Shown: piece after piece, positions 57,264 to 64,000 of the stretch
Numbering within the stretch: position 1 is the stretch's first letter
How the letters are laid out: each line of letters starts with the position of its first letter
Source: Lolium rigidum
Taxonomy: Eukaryota; Streptophyta; Magnoliopsida; Poales; Poaceae
DNA length: 64,000 nucleotides
Assembly: GCF_022539505.1 (NCBI RefSeq)
Contig: NC_061508.1
Location: 267,722,736 to 267,786,735 of the forward strand
Direction: 5' to 3'
The notes under the pieces: model-generated
What the model was told of the DNA's origin: nothing
What the model saw: only the letters and a program-made list of their open reading frames with translations
Database searches by the model: none
Made by a program: the position numbers and the translations under genes

Positions 57264-57582
57264 GCAACTATGTTCGTGCAGCCCAAAATATCCCACTCAG
57301 ATACCCAATCTGGCCCCACACGCCAGTCGGATCCGACGTGTTAATCCCACCCCTGCCCGTGACGGATCCCGTCCTGTCTTCCAACACTGAAACCCCACCT
57401 TCCGCGGATCCAGAACAGCCCAATGACATGTGGACCCATATACCCTTCGACCCCACAATCAGTCACCTCACGGCCGTGCAACCCACCACCGTGACCCGGC
57501 TCTGACTCTGACTCGCACGCTCGTCGTCGACTCGTCGCTCATTCCCCCTCTCTCCTCTCCTAGCTCCCTCCGCATCGGATCA

Positions 57583-57591
57583 AAACCCTAG
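57583..57591 (+). promoter_or_regulatory. Telo-box in the DeSI-like 5' leader
   Basis: AAACCCTAG, about 90 bp before the start codon, within a CT-rich leader. Telo-boxes are common in 5' regions of plant housekeeping genes. No clear TATA box is seen. Confidence 0.5.
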
Positions 57592-57679
57592 CCAGCCCCA
57601 CGAGCACCTCGGGCACTCTCCGGCGGAGGGCGCGCGTCCCCGGATCTCCTCTCGGAGGGGCAGGAAGGGGGCGGAGGCG

Positions 57680-60600
57680 ATGGGCGGGGCGGTCTCCGGC
57701 GGCGTCGCGCCGGCGGGGGAGTTCCCGGTGCTACTCAACGTCTACGACCTCACGCCCATTAACAACTACATGCACTGGTGCGGCCTCGGCATCTTCCACT
57801 CCGCCGTCGAAGGTGAGGAGCGGGGGCAGCTCGACCTGGTCCGGTTGAAATTTGGGGTATTCCTATGGTATTGATTCGGCTGGGGGAGATGATAGGAACG
57901 GCAGTACGGGGTCCATCACGCCGGCCCGATTTCTCGATTTGATAGTGAAGAGCACGGCATGCGTGGAGTCCTGGCGTCTCTCGATTTTATATAAAAGCGA
58001 GTCCTTTTTGGGTGTAGCTGGTTTTGGGAGGGTACCTAGTAGATCTCGATTTATTTGTAGGTTTAATCAGGCGAACTGACAATGCCAGGAGATTTAGGGA
58101 TGTTGAAGTTCCTATTATACATGGTTGAAGGACCTGATCCAGAACATTGGCAAGTTGGAAGTCCAAAATCTTCTGTAGGTGCTATCTAGTTTTACTTGTA
58201 GGACTACTTAGTTGTGCAATTGCCACCTATGAACTAGAGGGTTCAAGGTTGAGATGTGGCAGGCCGATATGGCAATTGCTACTTGTGGTTTGAAGTTGCC
58301 ACAAGACATCTTCTCAATTATCTGTTCTTTTAATTCAGCTGGGGAAGGTTCCGGTTCTGTGGCACAACAATTAGTACTCCCTCCGTTCCATAATTCTTAT
58401 CGTGGGTTTAGTTCAAACGGAGGGAGTGCGATTTTATAGTTTGATCGGTCCTTCTCGAATAACAATAAGAAAGTTTTTTCTTGTGCCTGCATACTAGCAT
58501 GCAAATGGGCTACCTTAGGCTTGTGTTTTATGGGGCCGCTTTAGAGTTATCAGTGAATTTATCGTAGAGTAGTATCATGAATTTGTCTTCCGTAATGTGT
58601 GATAAATGAAAACGAACATAGCCGGAGCACTACTATGACTTCTAGTCATTATTTGTGTTTTAGGGCAAAACTTTTAAATTGGCAAACTTTACTGTAATCT
58701 TGTAGACCTAACCATGTTTGATATATGCATACTTCTTTCTGCATTTTGATGAAATGCCCAAGCTGTTCGTTTTTATTTTCTCAGAAAAAAGCATTCTTTT
58801 TTATATATTTAAACAAACTACTGCACTTCTCTAGCTACTGTTACTACGAATGAAGTATTTGGAAATTTAGTATTATAATTTGAGTCAGTACCGTTGATCT
58901 ATTAGGAATGAAAATGCACAGCAGTAGAACTTTAATGCCTCCAATAGACAAATATGCTTGTTTTTCTTTGCCACCCTTCTATGATGACAATGAAACCGTT
59001 TTACAAGTATTTTGGTGTAGAAGCAAATTTGATATGTCACAACAAACCTGCTGTACATATGAAAATTATTGGCAAACTCATGTGTGATCAACTGGCCACA
59101 GCGAAGTAGGTGTGATCAGCAGTAGCAGACCTACTCCTGCAGTACACAACATTTAGTTTTTGCATCTTGTGTGAAGTTATTTCCTTGGCAGTAAGCATAA
59201 TGGTTTCCATTAAAGTTTACATAATGTTTATAATTTTTCTTATTTTACCTTGATGAACAGTCCACGGATCAGAGTACAGTTTTGGAGCTCATGATTATCC
59301 TACAAGTGGTGTTTTTGAGGTTGAACCAAAGAACTGCCCAGGCTTCCTGTACAGATCGACGATTTTCATAGGCCGTACAAGTCTACAACCGTTGGAATTT
59401 CGAGATTTCATTCAGAGAATGGCCTCGGAATATCATGGGGATACGTACCACCTCATTTCCAAGAATTGTAACCACTTCACTGATGATCTTAGCACCAGAT
59501 TGACAGGAAAGCCAATTCCTGGTTGGGTTAACCGACTCGCTAAGATAGGTAATAAGTCATCTCCCTGTACATCTATTTATTTTAGCCTTCTGATGATTTT
59601 ATGCTTCTAAGGGCATATTCACATTATGCCAAATTTGTGTTCATCATGCTCTGATCACCAATTGTAGAGTAACTGGCTGGGCAGCCGATTTGGAGTTCTA
59701 GATAAGGAGGCAGACCACTTCTTAGGCAAGAGAGGGTGGGCATGCTATATGGCTATGGGGAAATTTACGGAGTGGGCATCCTATATGGCTATGGGGAAAT
59801 TTACAGAGTGGGCATGCTATATATGGCTATGGGGAAATTTACGGCGTAATATGTGTATCTGCAAAGATGGGGGAAATTTAGAGATGAGTAGAGTAAGCAT
59901 GGAACTGTTTTAGTGCTTAACGCTTAGGCATGGGAGGGAACATGGTTTATGCATGAAACATGGAGTGGCCACATGGTACATTATCAGCTGTTAGCTGGTT
60001 GGATTAGTTTCCTCACCTAAAAGATAATTCACTGAGAATAAGTCCATTGCTTTATTTATATAGGGTACACGTTGACAAACAAGTTGGCTCCTAAGAAACT
60101 AATTTTACTTTCCCTAACAAGATCTTATCCTTTATTAAAAGATCACATCCTCTCTTTTGATAACAATGGATATACATAACACCTTTTTTATACTAACAAA
60201 TTCTGAAGATAAACTAAATTAAAGTAAACTAGGTAAAAATAGGATGCAATATAAGCAAACCACTTGCTGTAACTAAATAACTGTTCAGTCAACAAATGCA
60301 AGTACTGTTCACACTAGAGTACCTTGTGTCGACATTGACGACACCTCATGACATGTGGTAATTACATCTATACCATACATCTACAGTGCAGCTAGACATA
60401 AGCGATAAGCTTCTAATTGATCACACCAATGTCTTTCACGATGAGGAATGCCATTTAGAACCGTAGGTGGCAAATGAAACACAAAACCATTGTTGTCCCA
60501 TGTTTTCTGTTTCCTATGCTTTATGTCAAAAACGTATACAACTTCTGTTCTGTTTCAAGGAGATATCACATCTTAAAATAAAGTTGATTTTTCATTCTTA

Positions 60601-60936
60601 GTATGTCATGAAAGATAATATCCAATTTATTTTCAGGTGTGTTTTGCAACTGCCTTCTACCAGAAAGTATGCGGTTGGAGTCTACTGAGACAAAGAATCT
60701 CACAGACTATGATTTCTCTGGTAGCTACCAGTTTTCCTGATTTATTAGTTTCTTTTTATTGTTCATGTTATTCTGAATGTGCACTCTCATGTTTACTTTT
60801 TATGAATGGCTTTTGACTAGATGGCTCCAACGCAACCATAAAGGACCCCTTTGAAGATGATGATGTTGAAGACAAACACCTACTCCCACAATCTTCTTTT
60901 GTTGAAAATGCAATTGTACAGGAAGTCCACAGGTGA
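57680..60936 (+). CDS. DeSI-like (PPPDE-fold) cysteine peptidase
   Basis: Four exons: 57680-57812, 59261-59548, 60637-60720, 60821-60936; 621 nt, 206 aa. All junctions are GT-AG and phases join. The PPPDE (DUF862) domain fills residues about 15-145: VLLNVYDLTPINNYMHW, then the catalytic His in GIFHSAVEVHG, the motif EYSFGAHDYP..GVFEVEP, and the catalytic Cys in ISKNCNHFTDDL. The tail is acidic (DPFEDDDVEDKH) and not conserved in type. The family comprises DeSI-type isopeptidases that remove SUMO or ubiquitin; the Arabidopsis At4g17486-like group is the nearest I know. The start codon has a good context (GGCGATGGG) after a GC- and CT-rich leader. Length is usual for the family and nothing is broken. 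Intron 1 contains a tiny Stowaway MITE and intron 2 a 36-bp repeat. Confidence 0.93.
58377..58426. mobile_element. Miniature Stowaway remnant (50 bp) in intron 1
   Basis: CTCCCTCCGTTCC at the left after TA and GGAGGGAG at the right, separated by only about 28 bp. This is a Stowaway with nearly all the interior deleted. Confidence 0.7.
59736..59845. repeat. 36-bp minisatellite, three units, in intron 2
   Basis: GTGGGCATGCTATATGGCTA starts at 59736, 59772 and 59808; each unit ends GGGGAAATTTACGGA or a close variant. Confidence 0.9.
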
Positions 60937-63193
60937 AAGTTAAGCCATACGGAATAGTTCAATGTGCAGTTTATCATTCATTTTGTACATTGTAATTTCT
61001 GTATTCGAAAATGTAAAGTGCCCATTCTATTGTTTTCTAATATTGATATTTATTTTGGCGGGTTTGGTGTCACGATTGGGTTTCTTTATTCCACTCATAC
61101 AATATTGTAATACCCTACCTCCCTAGGTGGTATGCCACTCAGAGCCTGTGTGTAATCTTAATTCATTTGCTCCTTGAAAAATGCAAGTCAAACAAGGTAG
61201 ATATTGGGTCCTGAAAACTGCTAAATGTTATCAATGATCCATGCATGGTTCTTTTGTTAATCTTGTTTATTATTTGGTTCTGGATTACTCACGTCTTGCT
61301 TCCAATTGACTTTCTTTTGAAATGCTTGTTGATGTACGTTGTTTCTTGTCAGGTCGTAGTAGAAATATTCGAGGTAAGGCTCTTTTTATGTATTCCTGAA
61401 AATATTGCAAATGTGCATTAAGAGGGCAGTTTGCACACCACTCTAGCGTTTGTTTAGTTTGAATAAATTCTGTGTTTTTCCCTCAGATTATTCTATTGGT
61501 CTATGCTATTAATTGGGAATCGTTCCGCGTTATGCTAATAATGTTATGCAAAGTCATCCTTTGAACTGTTTACCCTAAAAATAAATCATCCTTTGAACAG
61601 AGGTGAAAGCCTTAGGGCTCCTATTTTCTTGGGATATTTCTGGAGTTATCGTTAGCAGCCATCTATATTCTCCCATGTCCCATCTTAGTTGCAGCGTTAG
61701 GTTACACTGTTGACTGTTGAAAGCTTCCAGAATGTACTCTAAAGTGATCCAGTTAGTCGAGCTGGAGCATCCTGAGAACCAGGGCTCTGCCTTGTCAGTT
61801 TACCATGGAGTTCAGTTTAATCGCTTGTTTTGACAACATGGGAAGGCTGTAGTTGAGGTGGCCAAATTGCAATCGGTGTGCTCACCAAATGGTCTCAGGA
61901 GGGTGGATCTGCCCACCTACAACAGCGAATCTCTCAGCTCCAACCCTATCCATGTCAAACCTATGAGGACTTTAACTGTATTATCACTACCTTGACTGTT
62001 ATTTCTGAAGTGATGACTGTCCATTTACTTCTGGTAAAGGGTTTAAAGAAATATTCTCATGAACACGCAAGGCATGTTGAACTGTCAACGTTCAGAAGTT
62101 GAATCGTTGAAATGTTATCTGGTAGTGGCAGGTACCTCGACTATTAGTTCTGAAGTTCTGCCACCGCAGGCTTCAGTGCACCAATCCATGTCCTGCCCGT
62201 AGGCTGTAGACCTGCATACAGTCTGCACACATGTTCTTCCAAGAAACATAACGATGTAGCACCTCTGGTTCAGTTCTGTCAACCTAACTCAAGGAAGTAT
62301 AATAAGAATTGTTTTGAAAAATATCGATCCAACAACCGCTCAATAGGAGGATGCTGACACAATTTGGACACTGAAACTCTCTAAATTGATATGTGAAAGA
62401 GTTGATGTGAAATATAGGAAAGAGTAACGGTAGCAACATCATGAGTCATTGTCCTCTTTTCAACATGTGGAAGGGCAACAAGATCAAGTTAAACGTATTT
62501 TATGGTTGATGAGAAATCAATAACAGTTGCTGAAACGAAGACGAGACAATCTGGAATATGACACGGATGTCCTTCTATGAAAAATGTGGCAATATCTCTG
62601 CGACACCAACATAGTAAGCGGCGACGTCGTCCAGTACAAGAGATGCTGCGAGTTTGTGACTCTCCCATCGTCTACTCAAGCAGGATGTAAGCGGGGCAAA
62701 CGTTACTGACTGCTAATCCCAATGTCGCAAGGTGGGTTGCTTGCCAAGGAATTAAGTGGGCTGTGCTGGCGGGACACCCAGCAGGTTAGGCGGCACGCTC
62801 AGCCCACTTGAAGTTTTAGTACAAACTGATCGTGTGCATGAAACATATTTTGGGAACATACCAAAAAGAGGATCAACTTACGAAGGCAAAGGGTCACTCA
62901 TGCACAGAATGCGCCGATTTATGTAATTAAGCACGATCTTCTAGACTGTAGTTGTATCCATCTAGCGACCGCCAATCTGCCATCTTTAGTTCCGTGGGTT
63001 GAGGAACTTATGTTGGAAACAATCAGGTGATTCTCCAGCCAATATATTAGCATATTTGCTCTTTTATAGCTACTTTGCAAGAGACTTGGCCTCATCTCTT
63101 CTCATTTGCTAAGAACGAATCCATTTCCTGAAAGGAACCTCTAGCTACCACTAATTTGTCCGATCTTTTCGATTTCCTCTCTCTGAGGAAGCC
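60937..63193. other. 3'UTR and non-coding flank of the DeSI-like gene
   Basis: The likely 3'UTR runs to about 61050 (AT-rich, AATATTGATATTTATTTT). A small exon-like piece at about 61353 has AG and GT borders and could be an alternative untranslated exon. Beyond that I recognise no gene; frames are short and stop-rich. Confidence 0.5.
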
Positions 63194-63870
63194 ATGGTGC
63201 AACTGAATTTATTCACGACTTCCGCAAATTTTTTTTTATTCACGACTCTGTTACAAGAACTTGTGCCTGGTACTCGATTTGATTCTTGGCCAATATTTGG
63301 ATATACTGCAACTGCTAAGGTCTCTCAGGTTTACAATACTCTTATGGGTAATGTTGGAACTGTTTCCGCTCTGAAATGGATGTGGGATGGATGTTGTCAA
63401 TAGAAACATAAGGTTTTCTTTTGGCTTCTTATGCATAATCGTTTGAATAGTGCTTTATTATGTTGGCAATACGTGTGCCCTACTTGGTCTCCTCCTGCAC
63501 ATGACACATGATCAGTTAGATATTCAGGATATCCTCACTAGTGCCATGCTTGTAGTTTCAAAGCCTTTTTTCATGGAGCTCATCCTGCTGATCGCATGGT
63601 CCATTTGGACCACCCGCAATGATTTTATCTTCAAGGCCGTTCCTCCTAGTATTTACATGTGCAGGAAGAAGTTCAAGGATGAAATTGCCCTTCTAGTTCA
63701 CAAAGCCAAGAGGAAATGATGTCATGGCATATCAGCTTGGGTAGAAAATTTTAGATATGAACTCCATTTTTTTTTCCTTTTTGGCTTATGGCCTCATCTA
63801 GTTGCTCTTCTCAACTTCTCAAGCAAGTGGAACCATGTAAACACTTTTTTACATATAAAAATATACAGTG
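63194..63870 (+). pseudogene. LINE C-terminal remnant (zf-RVT region)
   Basis: Forward reading in shifting frames: DSWPIFGYTATAKVSQVYNTL, KWMWDGCCQ then KHKVFFWLLMHNRLN, and finally FFMELILLIAWSIWTTRNDFIF...CRKKFKDEIALLVHKAKRK (63450-63719). These are the zf-RVT and post-zf segments of plant LINE ORF2. Several stops and shifts. The tail fades near 63870. Confidence 0.75.
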
Positions 63871-64000
63871 GAGAAACCCATTGTTCAGCCTAAAAAATAT
63901 ATTCTTGCCGGCAGGATGAACTACGTCTTTGCACATGCCTTAGAAAATTATTGTGTGGTGCTTTTGACAAATAAATGAAAACAATGCTAAAATTGTACCT

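Overview
The window looks like nuclear DNA of a cool-season grass (Pooideae, Triticeae/Poeae-like). It has grass-type split genes, nested transposons with target-site duplications (TSDs), CACTA, Harbinger, hAT, Stowaway and Tourist elements, LINEs, copia and gypsy-like LTR elements, and a 100-N scaffold gap. I see no bacterial or organellar genes, CRISPR arrays, rRNA or convincing tRNA genes.

Host genes are few. At the left edge (2034-3182) are the last three exons of a GDSL esterase/lipase. Its upstream intron holds a LINE-like insertion with a small CACTA MITE inside it. At the right (57680-60936) is a complete four-exon gene for a DeSI-like (PPPDE) cysteine peptidase of 206 aa. A second, dead copy of the 3' end of the GDSL gene lies at 11224-14270, with its downstream flank continuing at 18086-18540. 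It is a local duplication pulled apart by at least three LINE insertions, one of which was itself invaded by a hAT-like element and a copia element.

Layout: 1-3905 GDSL gene and flank; 3906-7060 degraded LTR element carrying a 2.1-kb gag-only copia element (4069-6167); 8055-10981 non-autonomous CACTA; 11224-18540 exploded GDSL duplicate; 18573-20113 terminal-inverted-repeat (TIR) element with a broken unknown gene; 20570-22641 hAT element containing a minisatellite and a MULE-like foldback; 23757-25680 LINE with a LINE nested in it; 25980-30101 Harbinger-like element carrying a B3-domain gene and a solo LTR; 30106-31846 TIR element with an intact 346-aa ORF of unknown function; 32363-33339 tandemly duplicated 3'-5' exonuclease pseudogene; 33494-36889 MITEs and tandem repeats; 36890-39151 one LTR and internal fragment of a large LTR element; 39152-54803 a 15.7-kb retroelement with 6.3-6.4-kb LTRs and no recognisable gag-pol; 55086-55185 assembly gap; 55186-57263 copia LTR fragment, hAT element and nested MITEs; 57680-60936 DeSI-like gene; 63194-63870 LINE remnant.

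The most interesting items are the element with giant LTRs (each with two conserved TATA-like motifs), the gag-only copia element, the TIR elements that carry a B3 gene or unknown genes, and the duplicated GDSL locus that works as a stratified record of insertions. All comparisons were made by eye. Boundaries supported by TSDs are exact; others are approximate.
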